Shown: positions 9,121 through 18,478, numbered from the stretch's first letter. The stretch is DNA of 64,000 nt from Desulforhabdus sp. TSK (GCF_022836495.1 NZ_BQXM01000002.1:62001-126000); one strand, 5' to 3'. Notes: generated by a model from the letters alone, not told the origin. Translations and numbers: made by a program.

Positions 9121-9729
9121 ATGTGTAGTCAGACCGATGGCGAGGAGCGCATCGCTGTCGTGGCAGGGTTGGGGAATCCCGGGAAGCAGTACCAGTTGAC
9201 ACGCCACAATGTGGGGTTTCATGTGGTCGATCTGCTGGCCCGGGAAGCTCGTATGGAATGGAGGGGAGGGAGGTTTCGAGCCCTTTGGGGGGTCGCGGGG
9301 ATCGAAGGGCACAACGTCCTGCTTTTCAAACCCCAGACCTTCATGAACTTGAGCGGTGAAGCCGTCGTGGGAATGCTCCGGCATTTTGAGTATTCCAGCA
9401 GACAGGTTCTGGTCGTCCACGATGACCTCGATCTCCCGTGCGGGCGCATTCGGCTGGTCCGGAAAGGGGGTGCGGGCGGGCATCGCGGAGTTTCCTCCCT
9501 CATTCAACATTTGGAACAGAGCGACTTTCCACGATTGAAGCTTGGCATAGGGAGGCCGTTGCACGGGGAGCCCATCGAGTCCTTCGTCCTCCAACCCCCC
9601 TATCCCGAAGATGAGGAAATTTTCCAGCATATGGTGAAGCTGGGCGCCGAGGCCGTGAGAACAGTCCTGCGCTCAGGTCTTGGGGAAGCCATGAATCGCT
9701 GCAATCGGCGTGAACCGACTTCAGGCTGA
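9121..9729 (+). CDS. pth: Peptidyl-tRNA hydrolase
   Basis: Releases tRNA from peptidyl-tRNA that drops off stalled ribosomes. The 202 residues include the family motifs GLGNPGKQY, TRHNVGFHVVD with the catalytic His, KPQTFMNLSG, HDDLDLPCG with the catalytic Asp, and GGAGGHRGVSSLI. The first eight residues are a non-conserved extension. It follows rplY after 57 bases and ends the prs-rplY-pth group; a gap of about 500 bases then precedes carD. Confidence 0.96.
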   Translation: MCSQTDGEERIAVVAGLGNPGKQYQLTRHNVGFHVVDLLAREARMEWRGGRFRALWGVAGIEGHNVLLFKPQTFMNLSGEAVVGMLRHFEYSSRQVLVVHDDLDLPCGRIRLVRKGGAGGHRGVSSLIQHLEQSDFPRLKLGIGRPLHGEPIESFVLQPPYPEDEEIFQHMVKLGAEAVRTVLRSGLGEAMNRCNRREPTSG

Positions 9730-10162
9730 GCCTCTTTGGAAAGTTTTCGTTCCCTTTCATGAAGGTTCTGATGCGCGTCGTGTCACCTTCCACTGAAGCC
9801 TCCACAGGGTACTTGGCAATGCTGTTTCTCTGAAAAGCCCATCAGGAGGCTTTCATCCTTCGCTGTGGGCGAAAGCCCATGAGGGGTGACTCAACCTAAC
9901 TTCCGTCATTCCGGCGAAAGCGGAATCCAGGAAAATAAAGACGTTTCGGACCCCGGTTTTCATCGGGGTGGCGCTGAGTCAACAGCAATAAACCGACTGG
10001 CTTTCAGTCGTAGCGGGGCTTCAGGGGGGCGAGACCGCCGATTCCTTGTTTGCCTGCCTCATTTTCGGCCGGATTCAACCGGTAATCTCCATTTAATATT
10101 AATAAAGCTTATCCTTTCTCGATCTTACCCCTCTTGCATCTCTTTATTCTTCGCTTAGGTCT
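9730..10162 (+). other. Gene-poor stretch between pth and carD with hairpin repeats
   Basis: I see no convincing gene here; a 90-codon open frame at 9886-10158 has no family resemblance and no good ribosome site. The stretch holds a weak AAAGCC/GGCTTT hairpin (9834-9853), a short inverted repeat resembling dispersed intergenic REP-like elements (9905-9930), and a CCCCG/CGGGG hairpin just after it. The last ~100 bases turn AT-rich towards the carD promoter. Confidence 0.5.
9905..9930 (+). repeat. REP-like intergenic palindrome
   Basis: ATTCCG and CGGAAT flank a GCGAAAG loop, inside the wider phrase GTCATTCC...GGAATCCAG that recurs as a dispersed intergenic repeat in many proteobacterial genomes. 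I see only one copy in this window, so its repeat status rests on general knowledge. Confidence 0.4.
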
Positions 10163-10190
10163 TTGCACGTCCTTAGACTGGTGATAGAAT
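10163..10190 (+). promoter_or_regulatory. Probable sigma-70 promoter of carD
   Basis: TTGCAC and TAGAAT lie 16 bases apart in an AT-rich stretch, about 60 bases upstream of the carD start. Both boxes match the consensus at four or five of six positions. Confidence 0.5.
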
Positions 10191-10250
10191 TAAAATCGTT
10201 TGAAATCTTTTAGAGATAAGCCTTGAATGACCGAGAGCACGGAGGAAGTG

Positions 10251-10730
10251 ATGTTTAAGCTTGGTGATTTAGCTGTTTATCCTGCTCATGGTGTGGGGAG
10301 AATCGAGTCCATTGAAACGAAGAGCATTGGTGGGAAGAAACAGGACTTTTATATCATGCGCATATTGGAAAATGACATGAAGATCCTGATCCCCATACAC
10401 AATGCGGAGGCTGTGGGCCTGAGAGAATTGCTGGATACCAGTGATATTTCAAGAGTGTATGAAATCCTCAAATCCAGAGAGGTCTCGGTCAATGGCGGAA
10501 CCTGGAATCGACGCTACCGTGAGTACATGGAAAAGATCAAGACCGGGTCCATTTATGAACTGGCCGAGGTGCTTCGCGACCTGACAGTTCTCAAAGGGGA
10601 TAAGGAGCTGTCTTTCGGCGAAAGAAAAATGCTGGATACTGCCAGGACCCTTCTCTTGAAAGAGCTCTCCATTGTCCAGGACATTCCCGAGGAAGAGGTG
10701 GAACGGGAAATCTTCGAAATACTGAAGTGA
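10251..10730 (+). CDS. CarD family transcriptional regulator
   Basis: CarD-type proteins bind the RNA polymerase beta subunit through a Tudor-like N-terminal domain and stabilise open promoter complexes. The 159-residue protein starts FKLGDLAVYPAHGVGRI, the hallmark of the CarD/TRCF RNA-polymerase-interacting domain (residues ~1-65). A helical C-terminal domain (~70-158) carries W-N-R-R-Y-R-E-Y and the FGERKMLDTAR segment. The ATG at 10251 is chosen for its GGAGG six to eight bases upstream and because the domain begins there; an ATG eight codons earlier is possible. A promoter-like pair precedes it, and a PIN-TRAM membrane protein follows. Confidence 0.92.
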   Translation: MFKLGDLAVYPAHGVGRIESIETKSIGGKKQDFYIMRILENDMKILIPIHNAEAVGLRELLDTSDISRVYEILKSREVSVNGGTWNRRYREYMEKIKTGSIYELAEVLRDLTVLKGDKELSFGERKMLDTARTLLLKELSIVQDIPEEEVEREIFEILK

Positions 10731-10842
10731 TTTGTGCATGTGAACCCTTGATCCTCCAGGCTGCAGATCTAACCTTCCGGCAGGGCAGTCTCGTTGCTGA
10801 ATCGTTGTTCCGTAAAAGTGTTATAGACCAGATAGAAAGGGG

Positions 10843-11892
10843 GTGATACGATTGAGATGGGCTTGGCTCGTACTGAAAGTGCTGCTGTTTATCATCTGCA
10901 GCGCGGGGGGGTATTTTATTGCCGATCAATTAGAAGGTTTAAAGCATTTCTCCTGGGCTCCCTGGGCGCCGTGGGTCGGCTTGATGGTTGGTATTCTTTT
11001 CGCATTATTGGCATTATCCGTTGAGAAAATCATCAAACATCTTCCTCTGAAAATTCTTTTTGGTGGAACCATCGGCCTGATGCTGGGACTGTTCGTGGCA
11101 AAACTCATCGGCTTTGGCCTGACAGGACTGCAGAACAATACGATCAGTGTTTCCATTTATATCGTTTTAACATGTATTTTCGGCTACATCGGAATGGTGC
11201 TCGGCACTATCAAGATTGAAGAAATACGGATGCCCAACTGGTCCTGGCCCATGCGCGGAACATCCAGAAGCAGTCATTACATTCAAATCCTGGACACGAG
11301 CGTCATCATCGATGGTCGGATTGCGGATATCGTGGAAACGGGCTTCCTGGGAGGGGTCCTGGTGATTCCGGAATTTGTCCTTCAGGAACTGCAGCATATT
11401 GCCGACAGCCCCGATCCGACACGCCGTGTTCGCGGCAGGCGGGGATTGGACATCATCAAAAGGCTTCAGCAGGAAAATATGGTGGAGATCCGCATTGATC
11501 GGCAGGATTTTGAGAACCTGAGCGAGGTGGATGCAAAACTGGTGGCTCTGGCCCTGCGCCTGAACGCCAAGATCGTCACCAATGACTACAACCTCTCCAA
11601 GGTGGCGGAGGTTCAGGGAATCCGGATCTTGAACATCAACCAGCTGGCGAGTGCGCTGAAACCGGTGGTTTTGCCCGGTGAAATCCTTCGACTGCAGATC
11701 CTCAAAGAGGGCAAAGAGCACGGACAGGGAATCGCCTATTTGGAAGACGGGACCATGGTCGTGGTGGAAAATGCCAGCAGGCATCTTGGCAAGGAAGTGG
11801 ACGTCTCTGTCACCAGTATCCTGCAAACCACTGCGGGCCGTCTGATCTTTACGACCCTCAAGGATGGAGACCATTCCCGGCAGCAGCATTGA
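10843..11892 (+). CDS. PIN/TRAM domain membrane protein (YacL-like)
   Basis: Membrane-anchored protein of 349 residues. Residues 1-130 hold about four hydrophobic helices. Residues ~140-265 form a PIN domain beginning LDTSVIIDGRIADI, with acidic residues expected to bind metal for RNA cleavage and a later IVTNDYNL motif. Residues ~280-340 are a TRAM domain, a predicted RNA-binding fold, with GQGIAYLEDGTMVVVENA. The architecture is that of Bacillus YacL and of widespread CarD-linked PIN-TRAM proteins; adjacency to carD here fits. Ribonuclease activity is inferred from the fold, and the target is unknown. Confidence 0.9.
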   Translation: MIRLRWAWLVLKVLLFIICSAGGYFIADQLEGLKHFSWAPWAPWVGLMVGILFALLALSVEKIIKHLPLKILFGGTIGLMLGLFVAKLIGFGLTGLQNNTISVSIYIVLTCIFGYIGMVLGTIKIEEIRMPNWSWPMRGTSRSSHYIQILDTSVIIDGRIADIVETGFLGGVLVIPEFVLQELQHIADSPDPTRRVRGRRGLDIIKRLQQENMVEIRIDRQDFENLSEVDAKLVALALRLNAKIVTNDYNLSKVAEVQGIRILNINQLASALKPVVLPGEILRLQILKEGKEHGQGIAYLEDGTMVVVENASRHLGKEVDVSVTSILQTTAGRLIFTTLKDGDHSRQQH

Positions 11893-11980
11893 AGGATGCC
11901 GCCGCTCCAGCCTCTGGATGGATGTTCATGGCCTCCATCGCCATCAGCTGCCAGGTTTTGGTTCAATAAGGTTTTTTTCA

Positions 11981-12955
11981 GTGAGTACAGCAGGTCGTGA
12001 GGCATTGCCCGATCCGGATCTCTCCTGCACGTTCAGAGGGGAGCCCCAGCGCCTGGACCTCTATCTGAGTCTTCAGAGCCAGGACCATTCCCGCAGCCAA
12101 TTCAAAAAGCTCATTCAAGAGGGCTCCGTTTTGGTGAACGGGGTTTCGGTAAAAGCGAGCTATGAACTGCGCTACGGTGATAAAATTTCCGTCTGGTTGC
12201 CGGCTCCAGGGTCCGAGGAACGGCTGACACCCGAGCCCATGCCCCTGGAAGTGCTTTACGAAGATGAAGACATCATCGTCGTCAACAAGGCGCCAGGGGT
12301 TGTGGTGCACCCTGGGGCCGGCCATGAAACCGGGACGCTTGTCCACGGCCTCCTGGCCCATTGCGCACACCTGGCCATGCAGGGGGGGCCCCTGAGGCCG
12401 GGCATCGTCCATCGCCTCGATCAGGATACGTCCGGGGCTCTTGTGGCTGCCAAGAGCGAGCGGGCTTACCTCAATCTCATTCAGCAATTCAAAGACCACA
12501 CCGTCCAAAAAGAATATCTGGCTTTGGTGTATGGACAGGTGCTTCCGGTGGAGGGTGAAATCCGGACACAGCTGGACAGGCACCCCGTCGATCGAAAGAA
12601 GATGGCGGTTTCACGGATAAAAGGGCGCGAGGCCATTTCCCGCTGGAAGGTGGAAAAGGCATGGGAGGAACTGACCCTCGTGCGCGTTGCCATCGAAACC
12701 GGCCGGACCCATCAGATTCGAGTGCATTTCAGTCACATGGGCCATCCCATCGTTGGGGACGAGACATACGGAGGGGGCAGAAGGCGGGCGCGCTCCGTGA
12801 AATGCCAAAGTGTGCAGTCGATACTGCTGAACGTGGAGCGCCAGATGCTGCACGCCCGGCGCCTGGCTTTCCATCACCCCATCACCCAGGCGGCGTTAAG
12901 CTTTGATGCTCCGATCCCTTCAGATTTCTCTCAACTCCTTGCGCAGCTGGCATGA
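11981..12955 (+). CDS. RluD-family 23S rRNA pseudouridine synthase
   Basis: Converts specific uridines in 23S rRNA to pseudouridine. An S4 RNA-binding domain (residues ~20-90, with FKKLIQEGSVLVNG) precedes the catalytic domain, which has the RLDQDTSGALVAAK motif with its catalytic aspartate, the KEYLALVYG segment and the C-terminal TGRTHQIRVH motif. The GTG at 11981 gives about 324 residues, the usual family size; an ATG at 11864 would overlap the PIN-TRAM gene and add a leader without family resemblance. Downstream lies a strong stem-loop shared with the converging gspD. Confidence 0.9.
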   Translation: MSTAGREALPDPDLSCTFRGEPQRLDLYLSLQSQDHSRSQFKKLIQEGSVLVNGVSVKASYELRYGDKISVWLPAPGSEERLTPEPMPLEVLYEDEDIIVVNKAPGVVVHPGAGHETGTLVHGLLAHCAHLAMQGGPLRPGIVHRLDQDTSGALVAAKSERAYLNLIQQFKDHTVQKEYLALVYGQVLPVEGEIRTQLDRHPVDRKKMAVSRIKGREAISRWKVEKAWEELTLVRVAIETGRTHQIRVHFSHMGHPIVGDETYGGGRRRARSVKCQSVQSILLNVERQMLHARRLAFHHPITQAALSFDAPIPSDFSQLLAQLA

Positions 12956-12961
12956 GCATAT

Positions 12962-12992
12962 CCCGGAAGCATCTCCTGCAGAGGCTTCCGGG
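12962..12992. terminator. Stem-loop between converging rluD-type gene and gspD
   Basis: CCCGGAAGC pairs perfectly with GCTTCCGGG around a 13-base loop, seven bases after one stop codon and twelve bases from the other. A clear T-run is missing on both sides, so termination is inferred from position and stem strength. Confidence 0.5.
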
Positions 12993-13004
12993 CTCTCCTG
13001 CACT

Positions 13005-15365
13005 CTATCCTTCGACGTGTTTGCGAAGTTTCTTCAGCTGCTCCAGGAACTCCCTGGAACTGCCGCCGGTTTCTCGATGATCCACCACATGCGGTGTGAT
13101 GGCAATGATGAGCTCCGTGCGGATTTTCTTCTTGCCTTTCGAGGAAAATAGGGGAGAAATAACAGGGATATCCTGTAGAAGCGGGATTCCGCTCTTTTGG
13201 TCACTGTCGGTTTGCTCGATGATGCCGCCGATGACGACGGTGGAGCCGTTTTGAGCCAGCAGTGTGGTCTTGACATTTCGCTCTGTAAATCGAGGAGCCG
13301 TATTGTTGGCTCCAACAGTCACAGATTGCTGATCCGTTCTCCGGATGGTTTGTTCCACCTCGAGCCGCACCAGTCCTCCTTCATTGATATGTGGAACGAC
13401 GTTCAGGATGATACCCGTTTCCTCGTATTGAATCGTGGTGAAAGCGTTGTTGGTGTTCGTGTCGCTGCTGTAAGAACCGGTGGGAACCGGTTCGCGACCG
13501 CCCACCTGGATGGATGCTTCCTTGTTGTCCGTGGCAAGCAGGGTAGGAGTCGACAGCACATTGACATCCGTTTTGCTGGCGAGCAAATTGATGAGGGCTG
13601 CGATTTTCCCATCGACGCTCCCCCAGAAAAGGCTGAGTCCCCCGGAAGCGGCGCCAGTCAGGGCTGAGCCGTCAGCCGTCCCATGGGCTGCGGTGAATTT
13701 GCCGCCTTTGCCTCCGATGTCCATTCCGATGTCTTTAAAAAACCATTCCAGTCCGTACTCGATGTTTTTGTTCAGGGCAACCTCTGCAATCAATACTTCG
13801 ATGAGCACGGCGCGGGGCAGAATATCCAAAGTCTCCATGGTTTTCTTGATCCTGGCGTAATCGGCCGCATTGCTCCGTACCACGATGGCGTTGTTCACTT
13901 CATCAGGAATGATGGCCACCTCGCCCGTCAGCGACGTGCCCGTTGCGTCCCCATTCGAAACCCTCGTGTAGGCGCCGCCGGTTCTCACGCTGCCCCCCCG
14001 GGCCCCTTGCCGAGATTGTGATGAAGTCCCCGAAGAAAGGGAGCCCCCCGTCGTGCCCATGGAAGAGGATGAACCGCCGAACCCTCCGCCGGATAAGGAG
14101 GAACCTGAAGTTCCATAACCGCTGCGGCTGGTGGAGCCCCCGAAGCTGGATCCACCAAAGCCGCTCGATCCCGAACCGAAAGAGCTCCTGCTGGAGGATG
14201 AGCCAAAGGGCCGTCCCGACTGGACGATCTGCTGATCCAGCCGTCCGGCGCCAGAGGGAGCCTCGAGGCCATAGGATTGAGTGAGAATGCCTGCCAGGTC
14301 GACCGCGAGTCCATTCTTCACAAAGTACACGTAAATCTGCTCTCCGCTTTCCTGGCTGTGGACATCCAGAGCCGTCAGCCAATACTTGGCAGTCTTGAGC
14401 AGCTCGGCGCTCTGGGCCAGAACGAGCACGCCGCCGAAGTTTTGCAGGGGGATGAACGCGATGTTGTTCTTGATGGAGCTCTCTTTGACGAGGTTCAGCT
14501 TGCCCAGCAGCGACTCCATCCCCTGCACGGCATCCTGCGCCGTGATGGCCTGCAGGGGAATGATTTCCATGCTGACTTCCTGGAGAATATTGATGTCGAG
14601 AGACTTGAGGATGTCGACAATGGTTCTGGCATTGTCCGTGTCGTCCACGAAAATGACGCTGTTGGTCATGCTGTCCGACGTGATGGGGCGTCCGGGGGTC
14701 AGAAAAAATTTGATGGTGTTGACCGCCTGCTTCACATCCAAGAAGAGCAGTCTGTAAATAACGATAACGGGCTGTGCGCCGTTGGCCGCCGTTTTGAGGG
14801 TGAATTCGCTGGCAAGGGGAAGACTGCTGCTGGCGCTCCTCTGGAGCGGTTGAATGTAGTAGACTCCGTTACGGGCGACGACCGATATGTTGTTGGCAGC
14901 ATAAGCTCTTGTAATCATTTGGAACAGATCTTCTTTGGAAAATTCTCCCTCCAGATAGAAGCTGATGCGTCCCTGCAGAGTCGGGTCCAGGACATAGTTC
15001 AGTTTGAGGTAGTCTCCAAATATCTGGCTGGTGACTTCGGCCACATCGACCTTTTCGAACAGAAAGCTGATCTTCTGCCTGTCCCTTTCAGGAAAGGTGG
15101 TCTTCGGTGCCTTTGTCTGGGAGGTGAACCCCAAGAGGCCCGTTTGGATGGTTCCGGTTAAGCTCGGCAGGGGAGGGCGTTTGGGTGCTGCCTTGGGCTC
15201 TTCTTCGTTGGTGGATTCGGCCGGGGCGGCAGCCTCGGACACATGAGGCGGAGTGAGAAGGGACCTGTTGGTCGTGGCTTTGGTGTAAGGACCCTGAGTC
15301 GTACTTGCACAAGCCTGAATGACAAAAGCCAGCATAGCGAGTGGGACGGCCTGGCGTATTTTCAT
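13005..15365 (-). CDS. gspD: Type II secretion system secretin GspD
   Basis: Outer-membrane secretin that forms the exit pore of type II secretion. The 786-residue protein starts with a lipoprotein-type signal peptide ending VIQAC, suggesting it carries its own lipid anchor. Residues ~95-350 contain the N0 and N1/N2 ring domains, and residues ~490-775 are the secretin C-domain, including VPHINEGGLVRLEVEQ and the NVKTTLLAQNGSTVVIGG segment. Between them, at about residues 385-465, is a long Ser/Gly-rich low-complexity insert interrupting the N3 region. It is the last gene of the minus-strand gsp run, 42 bases after gspM. Confidence 0.95.
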   Translation of the reverse strand: MKIRQAVPLAMLAFVIQACASTTQGPYTKATTNRSLLTPPHVSEAAAPAESTNEEEPKAAPKRPPLPSLTGTIQTGLLGFTSQTKAPKTTFPERDRQKISFLFEKVDVAEVTSQIFGDYLKLNYVLDPTLQGRISFYLEGEFSKEDLFQMITRAYAANNISVVARNGVYYIQPLQRSASSSLPLASEFTLKTAANGAQPVIVIYRLLFLDVKQAVNTIKFFLTPGRPITSDSMTNSVIFVDDTDNARTIVDILKSLDINILQEVSMEIIPLQAITAQDAVQGMESLLGKLNLVKESSIKNNIAFIPLQNFGGVLVLAQSAELLKTAKYWLTALDVHSQESGEQIYVYFVKNGLAVDLAGILTQSYGLEAPSGAGRLDQQIVQSGRPFGSSSSRSSFGSGSSGFGGSSFGGSTSRSGYGTSGSSLSGGGFGGSSSSMGTTGGSLSSGTSSQSRQGARGGSVRTGGAYTRVSNGDATGTSLTGEVAIIPDEVNNAIVVRSNAADYARIKKTMETLDILPRAVLIEVLIAEVALNKNIEYGLEWFFKDIGMDIGGKGGKFTAAHGTADGSALTGAASGGLSLFWGSVDGKIAALINLLASKTDVNVLSTPTLLATDNKEASIQVGGREPVPTGSYSSDTNTNNAFTTIQYEETGIILNVVPHINEGGLVRLEVEQTIRRTDQQSVTVGANNTAPRFTERNVKTTLLAQNGSTVVIGGIIEQTDSDQKSGIPLLQDIPVISPLFSSKGKKKIRTELIIAITPHVVDHRETGGSSREFLEQLKKLRKHVEG

Positions 15366-15407
15366 AAACGAACCTCTCCTGGGGGTATACGAAAAGTGAG
15401 CTTTGTT

Positions 15408-15995
15408 TTAAGATTTTTCTTTCTTTTCCATCAAGGCCGCAAGTATCACGTTGATCACAAGGTCGGGGCCCGACTTGCGCTGGATCCTCTGAATATTGAT
15501 CTCCTGTACCTGCATCGCCGTTTCAAACTTTCGCACACGGTCGAGAAAATACTGGAGTCCTTCAATGGTGGTCATGAAATTGAACCGCAAATGGACTTCC
15601 TGGTATAGACCATATTCTTTGCTCTCCAAAACCTGGTAGGTTTTGATGTCGAGCTTCTGTTGGCTGTCCCCTTTGGAGGAAAGCCTCTCTCCCAGGGATG
15701 CCGCCAGCTGATAAGGGTCGTTGCCGCGAAAGAGGCGCTTCTGCATTTCCTGGAGCTCGCTCTCTTTCTTTACCAGGTTGTCCTTGATGGTTTGAGCCTG
15801 TTCCAGCTTCTCCCTGTATTTCTTGATGATTTCCGTCTGCTGTTTGACCTTCGCCTGGAGATCGTTCTTTTCGGATTCAACCGGCGCCAGCCAGATGACG
15901 TAGACCACCATCAGCAACAGCAGGGTGGCGAAGGAGATGAGCAGAACAAGACGCTGTTTTTTGAGCTCCGTCCAGGACGGGAAACGGTATACCAT
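15408..15995 (-). CDS. gspM: GspM/PilO-like inner-membrane secretion protein
   Basis: Inner-membrane platform component expected to pair with GspL. The 195-residue protein has one N-terminal membrane helix (about residues 18-36), a coiled coil at ~40-85 rich in Lys, Glu and Gln, and a C-terminal ferredoxin-like periplasmic domain ending with a charged tail. The fold order matches GspM/PilO. I place the start at the ATG at 15995, directly before the membrane helix and five bases after gspL; a longer reading would overlap gspL and begin with a basic leader. The name rests on position and architecture more than on strong motifs. Confidence 0.75.
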   Translation of the reverse strand: MVYRFPSWTELKKQRLVLLISFATLLLLMVVYVIWLAPVESEKNDLQAKVKQQTEIIKKYREKLEQAQTIKDNLVKKESELQEMQKRLFRGNDPYQLAASLGERLSSKGDSQQKLDIKTYQVLESKEYGLYQEVHLRFNFMTTIEGLQYFLDRVRKFETAMQVQEINIQRIQRKSGPDLVINVILAALMEKKEKS

Positions 15996-15999
15996 GATT

Positions 16000-17514
16000 T
16001 TAGTTGCCTTTCGGTGCTTCCGGAACTTCTGCGGTCTCAGCAGCGGGTTGCTCCTCGGCCCCAGCTCCTTCCGCCGCTTCCGCCGGTACTGAACTTGCCG
16101 TGCCCTGCGGGATTTCCTCAACGGTCTTGTCAATCTGCAGGTCGGAGATCGTTTTTTTCAGCTTCTCCAGGTTGACCTCCAGTTGAAGGTTGAACCGCTC
16201 CTGGTCCGATGTGGGGTTGCGCGTAACGGGGGAGGCAAACTTCACATCCTGGAAGCCCTCGACTTTCGACAGCTCGGAAAGGTACTTGATGGCGGATTTG
16301 CTCTCACCGCGCAGCATCATCTGCCCCTTTTTCAAGGAAAAATAGTTCAGCCACGTCTCTTCGTTGGTAACTTGGGTAAGCAGGGTCAGCAATTCCAGGA
16401 GGGGATACCCCTGGGCGTTGAATTCGGAAAGGGTTTTCTGATCCTGCTCGAATTTCGAGATGCGCGTCTGGAGCTCTTCGATGGGCTTCCATTGAGTCTC
16501 CAACTGCATCGTCTGCCGCTTCAGCACGCGCGATTCCTCCTGCAGCTTGCTGGAGGCGTGGAATTGGAAGAAGGCGTACGTGGCGAAAATGCCCACCATC
16601 GCCAGTACCGGATAAACGATTTTGGGGACTTCCCATGGCTTCAGGAGCAGCTGGGTGTCAAAGGCCTTCACCTGATCCTGCGTGAGGAGATCCTTGACCC
16701 AGGGCAGCACCATGGCGCCCCGCACCGGAAGCTCCTGGAGGGGAAGGGCTTCCACGTTCCAGTTCTCTCGGAGACCTTCACCGTCTTCTTCGTCGGAGCA
16801 AATGACCTGGATGGGGATGGGGCCCTCTTCCCTTCCTTCCTGAGCGCACAGCAGATTTTCCTGGAAAAGGGCGAGGCTGTACAATTGCCTCCCTACCATC
16901 ATGGAATCCAGAAACTGCCCCCCGTAAAAACGGTGAATCTCCATGTGCTCCGGGTCAAGGACACGCCCGAGAATCTGGAGGGCTGGCGCCTCCTGGTCGC
17001 CCCCGGCGGGGGGCAGGAAGGTGGTGTAAAGGAACGCGGCGGGCATCACGGCAAATGTCTGAAAGGCTTCTCCATTCAGGGCTTGCTGGAATTTATCGCG
17101 GAGATCGTTCTGTAAAGAGAAGATGGGAACAGAGATCTGGTGGTCCAGGCGCAGGGGCTGTCCTGCAAAATGAATGGTGCGTCCCTGTTCGTAGAAGATG
17201 TTTTCCTGCCAGTCAAATTCGAGGGCATCATCCAGTTGGTCTTCAAGGGTCGAGGGGTAATGCTCCCGGTGAAAGTTGTAGAAAAGATGGGGCAAAAACA
17301 GCAGGAGCGACGTACCTGCCCGGCCTTTCGGGCGTACGTTCAGCCGCTGTAGAGCATCGAGCACGTTCTCGCCGGGGGCGATGGGAAATGTTTCTACGGA
17401 ATCGATCACCCAGGACCGCCATTGCCGGTGAGCGCGGAGGAGCTCCATGCGCCGGGGCTCGACATAGACGGCCACGAGCTCTTTGGTTCGATGCTTGGTG
17501 GAGCCTTTCAGCAT
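16000..17514 (-). CDS. gspL: GspL/PilM-PilN-like secretion platform protein
   Basis: Inner-membrane protein of 504 residues linking the secretion ATPase to the periplasmic platform. Residues ~1-290 resemble the cytoplasmic actin-like domain of GspL, which contacts GspE; a membrane helix lies at about 300-320 (VYPVLAMVGIFATYAFFQF). A coiled coil follows at ~325-365, and a PilN-like periplasmic domain at ~370-460. The last ~45 residues are a low-complexity Ala/Glu/Pro tail. Its position between gspK and gspM fixes the assignment. It is longer than typical GspL, mainly because of the tail. Confidence 0.78.
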   Translation of the reverse strand: MLKGSTKHRTKELVAVYVEPRRMELLRAHRQWRSWVIDSVETFPIAPGENVLDALQRLNVRPKGRAGTSLLLFLPHLFYNFHREHYPSTLEDQLDDALEFDWQENIFYEQGRTIHFAGQPLRLDHQISVPIFSLQNDLRDKFQQALNGEAFQTFAVMPAAFLYTTFLPPAGGDQEAPALQILGRVLDPEHMEIHRFYGGQFLDSMMVGRQLYSLALFQENLLCAQEGREEGPIPIQVICSDEEDGEGLRENWNVEALPLQELPVRGAMVLPWVKDLLTQDQVKAFDTQLLLKPWEVPKIVYPVLAMVGIFATYAFFQFHASSKLQEESRVLKRQTMQLETQWKPIEELQTRISKFEQDQKTLSEFNAQGYPLLELLTLLTQVTNEETWLNYFSLKKGQMMLRGESKSAIKYLSELSKVEGFQDVKFASPVTRNPTSDQERFNLQLEVNLEKLKKTISDLQIDKTVEEIPQGTASSVPAEAAEGAGAEEQPAAETAEVPEAPKGN

Positions 17515-17542
17515 CCTTTTTCCCTTTCACGTCGTCTTGCTG

Positions 17543-18478
17543 CTAAAGGATCTTGCGGTACAGCACTTCATAGCCTTCCTCCTTTTCAGGAGCCGATCGG
17601 ACGGTAAGCCAGATGATCACGGCCGGTGGGCCTGAGGATGTGATGCCTGCGGAGAGAATGCGATAAATTCCTCCATTCTCCCAGGTGATGTTCTCCCTGA
17701 TGGCTTCTTGATCTTCTTCGTTGTCTTGTAAGAAGGTGTTTTTACCATAAACCGTCAGCACCTGAAATAGAGAATGGGGTCTGGGCAGGGCAGGGGGAAT
17801 GTAAATCCCCGATTCATATTCCTCCTGGAGGGTGTCATCCCGGCTTCCATAACCATAAAAGATCTGCTGGGTGATCCCCGGAACCAGGAGCAGCTGGTCC
17901 AGGCTGGTGAGGGGCCCGTTGAAGGGGCCGTACGACAGCCCCTCGGCTGCGTAGCGGTCTTTTTCCGCACCTTTCAATCCAGGGATATCGTCCTGATCGA
18001 TAAAATCCCGGATGCGGTCGGCCAGGACGTCGGCGTCGCCTTCGTTCAAACCGGCTTTCTCCAGGGCTGCCTTCAACTGTTCGTGGCCGGCCAGGTTCAC
18101 GTTGACTTTCCGGTTTTCAGATTCAATCATCACCATGGCCTGACCGGTGCGGTAGTCTACGACGTGGGGCACTCCGTTGGGCTGCCAGTCCTGTTCCGAC
18201 GTCTCCTCAAAACCCGACGGTGGGGCTGATCCCATGCGGGCCAGGGCTTCGTAGCACCCGCCCGTGGCCAGGTAGAATGCCTGGGACCACCGGAGGTGAT
18301 GCAGTTCCTCTTCTCCCTGCAGCCTGGTTTCTGCGCCGATTTGAAGGGCAAACCACATGATGAGGGCGCAGATCCACAAAACGGAAATGATCACCACGCC
18401 CTCTTCTCCCTGGAGGCGCATGTGCCCGAGGGGGGCAGTCTTTTTTTCAGTCGTGTACTGGTCTTGACACGGCATCAT
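17543..18478 (-). CDS. gspK: Type II secretion minor pseudopilin GspK
   Basis: Minor pseudopilin thought to cap the pseudopilus tip with GspI and GspJ. The 311-residue protein has a short basic leader, a prepilin-like hydrophobic helix starting at EGVVIISVLW (lacking the usual Glu5, as is normal for GspK), and a large periplasmic domain with helix-hairpin-helix-like segments such as LADRIRDFIDQDD and LTSLDQLLLVPGI. The true start may be the internal ATG before RLQGEEG, giving a shorter leader. It lies 28 bases downstream of gspJ and upstream of gspL. Confidence 0.9.
   Translation of the reverse strand: MMPCQDQYTTEKKTAPLGHMRLQGEEGVVIISVLWICALIMWFALQIGAETRLQGEEELHHLRWSQAFYLATGGCYEALARMGSAPPSGFEETSEQDWQPNGVPHVVDYRTGQAMVMIESENRKVNVNLAGHEQLKAALEKAGLNEGDADVLADRIRDFIDQDDIPGLKGAEKDRYAAEGLSYGPFNGPLTSLDQLLLVPGITQQIFYGYGSRDDTLQEEYESGIYIPPALPRPHSLFQVLTVYGKNTFLQDNEEDQEAIRENITWENGGIYRILSAGITSSGPPAVIIWLTVRSAPEKEEGYEVLYRKIL

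Noticed and set aside
9886-10158. 90-codon plus-strand frame in the pth-carD gap
   Set aside because: It spans a REP-like palindrome, has no good ribosome site and resembles no family.
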